From assembly GCA_000149265.1 (NCBI GenBank), contig CH001841.1, forward strand, positions 8,785 through 72,784: DNA of 64,000 nt. Direction: 5' to 3'. The notes under the pieces were generated by a model. The model saw nothing but the letters and a program-made list of their open reading frames with translations. It searched no databases and was not told where the DNA came from. This document shows positions 11,901-21,499 of the stretch, in pieces (position 1 is the first letter of the stretch; every line of letters starts with the position of its first letter). The translations under genes and the position numbers were made by a program. Origin of the DNA: Ciona savignyi (taxonomy: Eukaryota > Chordata > Ascidiacea > Phlebobranchia > Cionidae).

Positions 11901-13221
11901 CCTTTTTCAAAGATGAAATTAATGGCTTTTAATTGTTTCTTTATGTACCCATTCAGGGTTGGAATTAAGGGATCGCGAATCGCTATTCGCGAACCCTTTC
12001 TTAAGTTCGCGAATTACAAAATTTAACAAAATCGCGAAAATATAAATTACCGGTACTGATTTCGCGCACTTTTAATAATAAATCCTCAACACGTAATATA
12101 ACATCGTTTGCCTTTAACATAACATTATTTATTTACCTTGGCTTTACTTTGCATTATTGGCGCATAATAAGCATTGCTTCACAAGGCAATAATCGCCATT
12201 ATGCGTTAATATACCTCGATTTCTTTATTTATGATTGGCGAGATGCGACACACCCCTTTTGAATTTACGTTTATTGCAATTTATTATTACTGTACTACTA
12301 AATAACGGTACTGTCTGCTTTATGAAAAAAATATCTTTCTGGTCGTTTAAGTCAATTTATCATAACCAAATTTTTTTTTCGCGCGCTCCTTATCCGCGCA
12401 TTTCCCAAATCATTTCAAAACCATTAATTCGAACCCTGCCATTTTGATTGAAATTTAATAGGTTCTGCGGCCCATTGAATTATTTTAAGTGACAATGCGA
12501 CCCATTACAATAAAAGGTTGGACATCCCTAGTGTAGACAGTACTGACAAGAACCCTGTGCGTTTTATGGCGTTTTTTTGTTAAGGACTGAAAAATGATAT
12601 TAATTTTGAAAATCGCTTGAATGGGTCATTACTAAAACTAAAAGACTTCATAACCTTATCTGACGATTATCAGCGTGGAAACGGTTTTTCCATTTTAACA
12701 GAAATGCAGAACTTTTTCCGTAACATTGTAAATAAAATAAAATAACAATATAAAAATAAATTCTTCACTGACCTTTTCCCAACATTTAGATTTCCGGGAG
12801 TATCAACAATCACTTTGGTTAGATTTGCACACGTTGCCAACTCTGGTTTGTTGGCAGGATTCAACTGTTTGTACATTTTAATGGAACTTGCGACATCCGG
12901 CATATACGTTCGCCAGTCATAAGCTGGGTCTTTTAAATACGGCTGTTCAGTTATAATATCACCTTGTAACGGTTTTCCATATTCCTCAATATATCGAATC
13001 CCATAAAGAGCAGATGTTGGATCTAACACTTCAGGAGGGAGAATATCTTGTTTTACTTTATTGGTTTCAAAAGAAACGCTATGTTTGTAGATATTAGGTA
13101 ATAGGTGTTTTAGTCTGCTTTGATATCCTTTGTTCGAACTATTCATCGATAGGTGCAAGCAAATATATGCAAGAGTAACGGCCGCAAGAACGACAAACGA
13201 TTTTAAAAGATTTTCCTGCAT
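5977..13221 (-). CDS. NXPE-family protein (neurexophilin + PC-esterase), three exons
   Basis: Coding exons on the minus strand are 12773-13221, 10657-11001 and 5977-6943. All junctions are GT/AG and phases agree (2, then 2), giving 586 residues. Residues 7-26 form a signal-anchor helix, so a type II Golgi or membrane protein is expected. Exon 2 encodes the neurexophilin-like beta domain (AKTFGGDYFRARI, then DNLNGTYTL). Exon 3 encodes the cysteine-rich linker (LCDYSNPRNKEPWFC) and the PC-esterase-like domain with GDS at residues 397-399 and a C-terminal DYHP at 564-567, the usual positions of the Ser and His of that fold. Length fits NXPE proteins (roughly 540-590). Family function is poorly defined; acyl or glycan modification is an inference. 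A 3' splice site sits 4 nt before the ATG. A minus-strand AATAAA lies at 5851-5856, about 120 bp past the stop. Confidence 0.93.
7075..7326. repeat. Left arm of a long inverted repeat (arms about 260 bp)
   Basis: The stretch is an imperfect reverse complement of 9771-10043. Matching landmarks in order are GCAAAATGTT, GTCAATCTGTCGCGTAA, ATCACTCAGGCATGCA, ATAAAGGGAG, CGCAATTGATTTGT, CCGATTAAAC and TTTTGATATTT. Both arms lie in NXPE intron 2. They may be the terminal inverted repeats of a fold-back element or two inverted copies of one family. Confidence 0.8.
7847..9623 (-). mobile_element. PIF/Harbinger-like DNA transposon with only a MADF-type gene, decayed
   Basis: The ends are inverted: AGGGCTTCACACACATATA at the left and the reverse complement of CACACACATATACCGTTTCG at the right. 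Both are followed inward by CG-rich GACGCGAG and TGCACACACTCGCG stretches. TAA flanks both ends (7844-7846, 9624-9626), the 3-bp TWA duplication usual for PIF/Harbinger, though one T at the right makes this uncertain. I see no transposase. A minus-strand spliced frame resembles the MADF/Myb-like partner protein (see next entry). It is 1.8 kb long and sits in NXPE intron 2. Confidence 0.65.
8255..9290 (-). pseudogene. MADF-domain protein gene of the Harbinger-like element, decayed
   Basis: Minus-strand segments read like a MADF DNA-binding protein. Segment 1 (about 9139-9275) has FNMLLNLVQASPHLYDLKNQ followed by YYKDKLRKEN, matching the family's start (LVQ.P.LYD.....Y.D..K...W). Segment 2 (about 8884-9050) has SLKDRFSRDKK and KVSGSGA, the MADF second half, but in two frames, so at least one frameshift is present at about 9000. 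Segment 3 (about 8598-8700) has SPTESLQSALQHKKRKLD, an Ser/Lys-rich linker. Segment 4 (about 8258-8385), after a TTACTAG acceptor, has EDLIHILERNSDYMKSAAQA and ends in a stop. Donors GTACGG, GTAAGT and GTGGTT follow the first three. In this superfamily the protein binds transposon ends and brings the transposase to the nucleus. Confidence 0.55.
9771..10043. repeat. Right arm of the long inverted repeat
   Basis: Reverse-complement partner of 7075-7326. The 2.4 kb between the arms contains the Harbinger-like element, which is not itself symmetrical with respect to the arms, so it was probably a separate insertion. Confidence 0.8.
10334..10636 (+). repeat. tRNA-derived SINE, copy 3 (full-length reference copy)
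   Basis: This is the best copy in the window. It has a tRNA-like head (GGTGGTCTAGCGGTTAAGTG, A-box-like, then GCAGGTGCGAAACTGG near the B-box position), a unique body, and a 3' tail of ATCCTATCCTATCCTA repeats. It is antisense to the NXPE gene and ends only 20 bp from the exon 2 splice donor (exon edge 10657). It resembles the composite SINEs reported from Ciona, but I cannot assign a family name. Confidence 0.92.
11669..12530. mobile_element. hAT-like DNA transposon (non-autonomous), 862 bp
   Basis: The termini are CAGGGATGTCCAACCTGCGG and, inverted, AAAAGGTTGGACATCCCTA. A perfect 8-bp target-site duplication GTGTAGAC flanks it (11661-11668 and 12531-12538), which is diagnostic for hAT. No transposase frame is visible. 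A second element is nested at 11954-12438, so the unit itself was only about 0.37 kb. It lies in NXPE intron 1. Confidence 0.93.
11954..12438. mobile_element. TIR element nested inside the hAT-like element, 485 bp
   Basis: Its ends are inverted: CAGGGTTGGAATTAAGG at the left and CCATTAATTCGAACCCTG at the right. Both are flanked by CCATT (11949-11953 and 12439-12443), a candidate 5-bp duplication. CAGGGTT ends suggest a hAT relative, but hAT would duplicate 8 bp, so the family is open. The interior is rich in TCGCGAA-type motifs near the left end and GCGCGC near the right. Confidence 0.75.
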
Positions 13222-14140
13222 TTTCCTGTAGGTAAATTTTGTTATTTAGTTTTGGTGCATTAAAAGATGACCGCCAACAACGTTGGCATTGTCCTTCAAA
13301 TTGATTAAATTATTTAAACTTGGTACGACAAACACTCTGTCAACATGCTACATATCACGACTACTTTACTTTAAACAGAACCAGGGCGATTTGGATCGAT
13401 ACAAGGAGAAATAAACAAATACAAACATCAGAGGCTACTGAAATATTTATCGTTTTGGTTATTCATAAATTGTATTTAAATGCCACGAGGGTTTATAAGT
13501 ATGGGCCAAACATTTTTTCCTTTCTATCTTTGTGTCCACTGTCCGTAACGTTTTGTTACGGACAGAAAGGAGTTCTCGATCCGATTTCAACTTTAAGAAT
13601 ATTATCGAATAAAACCACAACTTAAATACATGAATTTATATAGAAAAATAAGTCAGTTATTTAAATAACTCAATTCACCGGGTAAATAAAATACACAGCG
13701 TGTTTTAAAAATTGGACCATTAAAATCGTAACAAAAGAGAAGGAAAAAACACAAGAACCTGTTGGCTCGCGCTTTCTTTTGTCGTTTAACTGACCGGGGC
13801 GTTAGCTGAACTTGTTAAGGCTGGCTGCCTAACGGTCTCTCGCGAGCTGCGCAGCGGAAAATCTACTTTCCACAGAACACCCACCAAATATTATGGCAGT
13901 CACGATTTGTAATGTCTAGATCTCAAACTCGAAGTCTATAACTCTTGATTCGGTTTATAATTGTATTCTGCGTCTCATTCAATATAAAGTTGTGTTCGCG
14001 ATGCAAGTTTCTTAGTACGTTATAAGCATGACGCAAGTTATCTCAAGTACGTTATTGTAGGTTATTATTATTAGGTTGTTTAAATTTCCACAATATATAT
14101 ATGATAAAATTAAACCTCACTCCTTAGGTAATTAATAAAA
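13222..14140. other. NXPE upstream region and gene-free DNA
   Basis: The minus-strand NXPE promoter must lie here. A 3' splice site (CTACAG) ends at 13226, just upstream of the start codon. A perfect hairpin occurs at 13539-13565 (11-bp arms CTGTCCGTAAC/GTTACGGACAG, 5-nt loop). No other gene is supported; the 101-residue frame at 13320-13625 is unremarkable. Confidence 0.5.
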
Positions 14141-14388
14141 ACCCATTTAAAAAATGTGTCACATATTATTTTTGTCCTTTTTTTCTTTTTTTGTCGAACG
14201 CTTGACAGGCATGCTATGTCCCTAAATTTTGGGTGATAAATTTATGGGAATTCCTCTGGGATGTTAAAAACTAAAACGGTATTATTTTCTAAAAACTTAG
14301 CTTTTCGGAGCATAGCGCAGCTCCAATTTTAATTAGATTTGCGGGAATGTTAGTGCGTTAGCCACTGCTTTTCCGCTTAGAATATAAC
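14141..14388. repeat. Left arm of fold-back repeat
   Basis: Imperfect reverse complement of 14947-15190. Shared landmarks in order are CCCATTTAAAAAATG, CTTTTTTTCTTTTTTTGTCG, AACGCT..AAGGCATGC.ATGTC (with small changes), AAAACGGTATT, GCATAGCGC, GCTCCAATTT and TTAGCCACT. The spacer of about 560 bp shows no gene. Confidence 0.75.
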
Positions 14389-14946
14389 ATGCTGGATAAT
14401 TTTGAATTAATATTACCTTACAGTAACGTTAGCTAAGAGAACCTTAGGACGGACTAGCAGTAATCTACGAAGTCCACAAAGATCGTTATGTTTTTTTCAT
14501 TACCAGCAAAACAAAGCTGGTTTATTATCTCAGCTGGCGGCTAGCTTTAAAACGACCTCTCGGGCACCGCTCTTACGAAATGAACTAAGGATCTGGACTA
14601 TCAAGTCTTAAACTTAATATTTTTACCAGCAACCGAAGTCCTTTGACAAAACATGGTGGAACCGATGAAGCAATGGAGTTCTTTTAAAGTTTAAACAATG
14701 TCTATCCCGTAAATCAACACCACCGTTGCTGACCGGGGATTTTCCATAACTTATTGTGTTAAAAAAACGGTAAACTCTGTGTATGGTCCAGAGAAGAAAG
14801 CGTTTTAGCTACGAATAACAACTTTACTTTGACATTATCGCTAGAAAGCCGATAATGATATAAATTCAGCTCCAATGCCTGTCACAGTCATAATTTTTGT
14901 ATAAAATCTCATTGTTTAGGCCTAGGGCATTTCACTAGTTTTTTTT

Positions 14947-15190
14947 ATTTCTTCTAAGTGTTAAATTAGTGGCTAATGCACTTACTCTCCACCAAATCTG
15001 ATTCAAATTGGAGCAGCGGTTTAAGCGCTATGCCCCCCCAAAAGCATTTTTTAGAAACAAATACCGTTTTATTTATTATCGGCCAAAGGAAAAATTATTC
15101 CTTTTGGTAGTTTTTGAGGCGACATGGCATGCCTTTCGAGCGTTTGACGAAAAAAAAAAGAAAAATCTGTGTACCATTTTTTAAATGGGA
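14947..15190. repeat. Right arm of fold-back repeat
   Basis: Partner of 14141-14388. Together they span about 1.05 kb and look like a non-autonomous fold-back transposon or MITE. I could not find a clear target-site duplication. Confidence 0.75.
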
Positions 15191-15740
15191 CCCATAATAA
15201 TTTTGCGATGTCGGTACTAAAGATTTACATACCTACACAACGTAAAATAACTGTATAAGCAATTGTACAATATATAGAAAGCTAACTAATGTTTAATCAA
15301 TGGTACAGCATGTCGTAATTTCAGTCGAACACCTTACGCACGCCCGTGTTGGCAATAATTATTTATCCGCGGCTTCTGCGTGTTCGACCTCTGTTACTTA
15401 TTTTGTGGCACATTTACTTTACGGTTTAGTGGGAGTTGACTGTTCTTATATTGTTAATATATTGCCTTTTACACAGCATACTCCCCTGGTATCTTCTTTC
15501 CACGGATCTTTAACAGAAAGTAACGAACTAATAGTACAATATAGAGGCGCTTAATAACGACTTTAGTTAAGTCGTACTAAAACAATTTAAATTTAAAAAA
15601 AAATCTTTCCAAATTGTTCCCTGAAATGATTACCAACCTTTATCACATACTTGTTGGTATCGTCTTGCTAATCAAAAAAGGGCTCTGAGCTAACATAAGA
15701 TAGTAAAAAGTAAATATTGATTGATAGTAACGCATTTTGA

Positions 15741-15870
15741 TTCGCGTCATACGGGGAATGGGCTTCAGTATCATTTTTGTTTATCTTCGTTGATTCTCAA
15801 CTATAATGGTTTAACATATAGCTAATTCATAGACCCAGAAATGGTGCGACCTTATAATTATGTTTGGCAA
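15741..15870 (+). repeat. Direct duplication, copy 1
   Basis: It matches 16160-16322 in the same orientation: TTCGCGTCATACG/TCGCGTCATGCG, then TATCTTCGTTGATTCTCAA/TATCTTCCTCAATTCTTAA, then CATAGACCC/TATAGACCC and a shared TTATAATTATGTTTGG end. Confidence 0.65.
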
Positions 15871-16159
15871 TTTTGTTTTTGGTAATTGTTAAGTATAATC
15901 GGAATATTTAAAATTTATCTACAACTTCTTTAAATTTTGAATAGATTTCCTAATGCAGTGTGACTTTTCCAACAGAAAGTCGCAAGGTGGCCGAATGTCG
16001 ATTGATTACTCAAAAAGACATACTTCAGCAAGATAGCATACCGACGTCAATCAAAGACCAAGATACTATTGACACTGTAACGTATAATCACCCCGTTTAA
16101 AGCGATATTTTGTTGAGGAAACCTTTATTACATACACGCTCGTTTAGTTTTACTAATGG

Positions 16160-16322
16160 CTCGCGTCATGCGAGGCTTTATTATTATTTTTGTTATCTTC
16201 CTCAATTCTTAACTTATTGGTTTTACATATCTTGCTCATACATATAGACCCTTAGCCTGGCTACTGCTAAAAGACAACTGCGAGAAGAAGAAGAAATGGT
16301 TCGACGTTATAATTATGTTTGG
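16160..16322 (+). repeat. Direct duplication, copy 2
   Basis: Second copy of 15741-15870, with an extra internal stretch beginning TAGCCTGGCTACTG. That stretch recurs almost unchanged at about 16418-16446, so more than one duplication event is layered here. Confidence 0.65.
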
Positions 16323-16449
16323 AGGTTATGTTTCTGGCAAAGTGTAAACGAATTATTGCTTTGTTACATTGAAATCACTTCGTCGTGCGTATACACTCAA
16401 GTTTGTAATCACCTCAGCCTGGCTACTGATAGAAGACAACTATGCCAGT

Positions 16450-18942
16450 TAGCCTTAGCCGTTGCTAATATAGAAGCGACTAAGTACGTGCGACACCAAA
16501 CTTTTGCACTCACATATATCTTTTACACGATAAAAAGAGCAATACAGAACCCTTATTACGGATCGAAAATAAAAATTCTTGCACGAAAATAGCAAGAAAA
16601 GTTTGAGTCCGAAGTTAATCGTTGGGGTTTTTAGAGTAGACAAGCGATTTGAAAATGCGGCCAAAGCCAATAGAGCTCAGTTGCTGACAAGTTTCCTTCA
16701 TTATTTCCTTCATTATATTAACGTTGCCTCCATAATGCCACACCGACAATCATTACCGGATAATTAAATTATTTATCTCCACACGCCGGATGTTTTACTA
16801 CGTCTTATATATCAAGTATTAAGATAACGCATATTCTGTTTATGATGCAACAATACACATAACCCTGTACGTAGAAACATCAGGTGGTATTAATTTGAAA
16901 TAAAATGTTGTAAGAAATCCAAGCTTGTCTGTAGTATAACTATAACCAGAATAATTCATTCAGAAACCGACATCAAGTTTATATAAGTGTCGCGGAAACC
17001 TTTGCTTTCTTCTTGCTAAAACAACGTTATACAACCTGTATACGATATACCAAGTGTAATTAGATAACCAGACAACTAGTTTATTTCTACAAGCAAAAAC
17101 ATCAAAACATATATAGTCACAATAGGTTTTAAATTAACACGTGATTGAAACAATCTAGTTTGATTTTAACTTGCACCTTTACAATATATATCTGGTGATT
17201 AGAAATCTGGAATCGCTACGGTCTTGCCTGTCATAAAATAAACAACAACAGTAGGTTGCGATAAGCCAAGACTAACCACTAAACAAAATAGAGCCTCTGA
17301 CTTACTTATACCCGGAACCATATAGACGCATATTCCATTGTCTCACCGATAAGTATTCAAAGTTGGTTTGTAGGACTAGCATATGGAAATTAAAGCTAGT
17401 AAATCTTTTATTTAAAACTCAACTAATAAAATACTAGTGCCGTTATCCAACATACGTTATCGCAAATACTTCCTGTTAATACCATCGCACAATGCAGGGC
17501 AATTTAGGAAGTCGTCAGTTTAGAATTAATGGTTTATTAGAAAGAAAGCAAGTTAAGTTTTATTGATACCGGTTTTCGCGTTTGTATCCAAAATTACGTG
17601 TCGGTTAATCCTAATTATCACTCGAACGGACTTATCACTTGAGTCACCACGGAAAACTTCTTAAAATGTAAAATCAAATATTATGAACCACGTATATAAA
17701 AAAGTTTGATCACTTAAATAATACAAATCGATGGTAAATTTTAAAGCGAATGAAAATTTCGAATTCCCCATACCCAGCATGAACCATTTACTAGGACTCC
17801 ACTACTTAACACCAATCAACCCAGTGATCAGTGATTTAACGAGCCATAATAACAGCTATTACATTCTGTAGAATAGTGATTTTTAAATAAATGGGTATGC
17901 GGCACTATTTCATTAGACCGCTAAAGTAAGCTCATTTGTTCAGTTGCTGAAAAATAAGACGCCCATTGCGTTCGCTTTTTTGCTTTTTCATTTTACATAC
18001 ATTAAGCCTGTTTAAGTGCAAATGTTGTTTTAAAGTAGTTTATCAGCGTTTTAGTAAAAATTGCATTTAATTATTTAAACTATTTTATCCTTGAACATGT
18101 ATGTGTACTTTTATTCGCATCAACCACGCAACACTACAGCGGTATAAAACGATGCGATAACATTTGCCAGCACTTTCAGTCCGGTAACTTCTTGTTCTTG
18201 TATTGGAGGTACTTGGTAGTGAATCGTAGTGAATGAAGTTAAAGCTTAATGTCGGGTCATATAGCATGAAATAAGCGCAAAGAATGTTACATTCCAAAGT
18301 AAATGATTATTACATACATGTGGGCATGATTACAGGGCACGCATAATTACAGTGTACAAAATAACTGTCTGGAATCCTGCCCGTATTACTGCAGGGATAG
18401 AAATTAACACATTTCCACAACACAGACATTGATGAATGTTTCATTTCTTCCCATCCTTGCTTCACAAATGCTAGTTGGACGAACACTGCTGAACATTTTA
18501 ACTGCATGTGTAAAGCCTGCTTTACTGGGGATAGTTTTAATTCCCAAGGTTTTATTGGATATTTATAGAGTTTTTTTCAATTATTCCTTTTGATGTGTTG
18601 TAGCGTGTTTTAATCGGCGTCGGTGACGCTTTGATCACGCTATCAAACCCCATTATCGAAAGTTGTATATATTCTGTAGTTTTTATGATATTGTTTCAGT
18701 TTATTAGAACACTGTTACTCTGCAAGTTGAATACTTGTTTTATTTAGAAATCGTTTGCATAATAAATCTTTGTAGGAGAATCTCGATCAAAAATTGTGGG
18801 CAACCACGGTGGATTTTATTTATTATCAAAACTTATGTTAACCTTTTGTTTATTTAAATTGTATAAAACATTTTAGAATCATCAAGGTCGATTTTCAATT
18901 CGCCGAGGTTCGAGGATGCCCGTCGACACAGATTTCCCAAAG
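16450..18942. other. Gene-free stretch
   Basis: I find no supported gene, RNA or repeat in this AT-rich interval. The small frames at 16455-16767 and 18085-18507 overlap on both strands and show no domain. Confidence 0.5.
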
Positions 18943-18947
18943 GGATA

Positions 18948-19394
18948 TGTTACGGATATTAACCATTTAATTTCTATGTTTCACACGAGTCGGTGTGAGA
19001 GTTTTATTTTTCCATGCGGTCAGTTTTAATTTGGTATTTAGAATCTGAAGTAATCCTTAATAATGTGTGTTAATTTGATTTTAATTTATACTGTGTATGA
19101 CTAATTAACTATTATATATTTAAATAAGGGCAAGTTAATGGTAGTGAAAACACCCTGGAAATCGTGTTAACGTGTTCTTAACATGCAACTGTTCACTGTT
19201 AAATAATAAGAAAGAAAACCAATCTGTGTTGGCTGAGTTAGAATAAGACTTAGAGCCTTAAAGACAGGCTTCCAGCCAGGAGTTTGGAAAATTAATAAGA
19301 GTTAAGAAGCGATCGCCGGGCACCATTACCCTTATAGCAGCAAGTAGAGGCTGCTTAATAGAATCAGAAATCTGGACTGGTTACCAGACTCTAC
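18948..19394 (+). repeat. 5' LTR of the BEL/Pao element
   Basis: It starts TGTTACGGATATTAACC and ends ...ACTCTACA, so TG...CA termini. It is identical by eye to the 3' LTR over about its first 400 bases, with a few differences close to its right end. A TATATATTTAAATAA stretch in its middle is a possible TATA element. The right boundary is uncertain: the same CAGACTCTACATTATTTC string occurs again about 45 bp downstream, so the LTR might extend to about 19439. Confidence 0.93.
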
Positions 19395-19666
19395 ATTATT
19401 TCTAGGGTCAGGTATCCATCTCTGGACAGACTCTACATTATTTCTAGGATTTCTTCCCCTGCGAGGTGAAGATACATTATTTCCAGGATTTCTTCCCCTG
19501 GGCGGTGAAGATACAGGTTCTTGGTGACTTCTCCTGTGTGGTGAAGGTACACTATTATTATCTTTGTGTTTAAAGAAAAGTTGTTTCAAGAGCTGTACTC
19601 CCTTGGACGGTGGAGAAGCGATTAAAGTTTTCCCTCTGAGGTAATTGTATATATACCAATAGGAGG
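19395..19666 (+). repeat. Leader of the BEL/Pao element with short tandem repeats
   Basis: Between the LTR and the gag start lie related units built on CATTATTTCTAGGATTTC and CTTCCCCTG..GGTGAAGATAC, repeated two to three times. I could not identify a tRNA primer-binding site with confidence. Confidence 0.7.
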
Positions 19667-21450
19667 ATGGAAGATTTAAAGGAAATTAGAACAACTCATT
19701 TGGCAAGTGTTGCCAAAGTAGAAAAAAAGTTGTGTAAAGCAATTCTTAAACAAGAACCCAAGAACGTTTCAAAATACAAGGTTAGATTTGATAGTACATG
19801 TGAAAACTGTTTAGTTGTGTGTCGGGAATACCTAAACATACTAAAAAGTGAATCTGCACGCGAAATTGCAGTGGAAAGGATCAAGGAGGTCGAGGATAAA
19901 CGTTCCATCATGGAAAAGAAATACAGAGATTTTCTGCAACTGTGTGCGTCCAGTCAGGCCAGTGCTGTGGCTTCAAAGGAAGATGGAGGGACTATTTCAA
20001 CTAATTCACATAGTTCTGGATGCAGGCAAAAGACAAGTCTGCTTAAGCTACAAGCTAAACAGCTTGAGCAAGAGGCGGAATTGGAAAAGAAACGCTTGAA
20101 ACTACTGGAGTTAGAATTGTCTGTATCCAGGGCTAAGGCTGCGGCAAGAGAAGCCGAACTGTTATCAGAAGGGAGCCTATTCGATGATGGGTGTTCAAAG
20201 ATATCAATGCCTTTAATTTCCCTTAGGGCACATGCTGCCAAGGGGAATGCAGTGACTGATGTATCTGGCACTAGCAAGGACAAATCAACCAAGTCATTGG
20301 GGCCGGTAAGTGATTCCAAAGTTATTGGGAATGGTGTTAATGTTAATAAGGAGAGTAAAAGTATACCCATACCGGTGTTAGCAAAAAAGGACAACTTGTA
20401 CAACTCCATGTTGGACGACTGTCACACCCCTAAACCGGGTAAGGCTGAATATATGATTAACCCAATAGGGTATTCAAACCCCAGACTACCGAGTATGGAG
20501 CTTGGTAGCTTTGATGGTAATATTTTGGATTTCTATTCATTTATGAAGGATTTTAAGGATTTCGTCGAGTCAAATGTCTCGGATGATGGAGCAAGGCTCA
20601 AATTTTTGCTGCAACTCTGCAAAGGGGAAGCACACGAGACAATTAAGTGTTGCAGGATAATGTCAAACAGGAGTCTTGGGTACAAGACTGCGTTGCAGCG
20701 ACTGCAGAACAAGTACGGAGAAAGATACAGTGTTGTCAGGGCTTTCATGAAAGAAGTAACCGATGGACCGGTTCTCAAGTCAGGTGATGCTGATGGATTG
20801 TTTTTGTTGGGGGACAAAATGTTTAATTGTTTTACCACTTTAACGGAGTGGGGATATGGCCAGGACTTGAACAGTTCCTCAAACCTCGAAAAAATATATG
20901 ATAAGCTTCCTGATCATATCAAGTTAGAATTTTGCAGATTGAGCACCAGGAGACGAGCTGATGGGCTTCAGCCTACATTTGATGACCTGATGAACTTGGT
21001 CCAGGAGCTTGCTCGAGCTACTCAAGACAATTTTTACCAGAGGTACTGTGGTTCGTTAAGTAAATCTAAGGTAGAAGGACCTAAATACAGAGCACCAAAA
21101 AGGTTAGTCTCTGCAACAGCAGCTATACATGCTCCTAAAGAGAGGTCACCTTGTATGTTGTGTGAACAAGCACATCCATTGTGGAAATGTGATACCTTTA
21201 GGGAAAAGGGTGTGCAGGAAAGATGGAACTATGTAAAAGAACATAACCTTTGTTTTAATTGTTTAAAGGCTAACCATTCATTTCGCTACTGTAGTTACCA
21301 GGGGCGGTGTTCGGACTGTGGAAAAAGACATAATTACCTTTTACATTTTCCTCGTTCTGATGCAAAGACTACTCCAGAGAAGACTAGTGACCATGTCATA
21401 TCATCAGTGTCAACTCGTAAACAGGACAAAGATATAAAGCCACCAACGAG
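19667..21450 (+). CDS. Gag-like region with zinc knuckles (BEL/Pao)
   Basis: The region opens with a long charged, coiled-coil-prone segment. Then comes the DUF1759-type Gag segment (FDGNILDFYSFMKDF near 20510) and cysteine/histidine knuckles (CFNCLKANHSFRYC and CSDCGKRHNYLLH near 21250-21350). In BEL/Pao this protein builds the particle and binds the RNA. It is part of a broken element. Confidence 0.92.
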
Positions 21451-21499
21451 CCTCAATGTGGTACCAGTAAAGGTATGGACTAAATGTCCTGGAGAGTGT

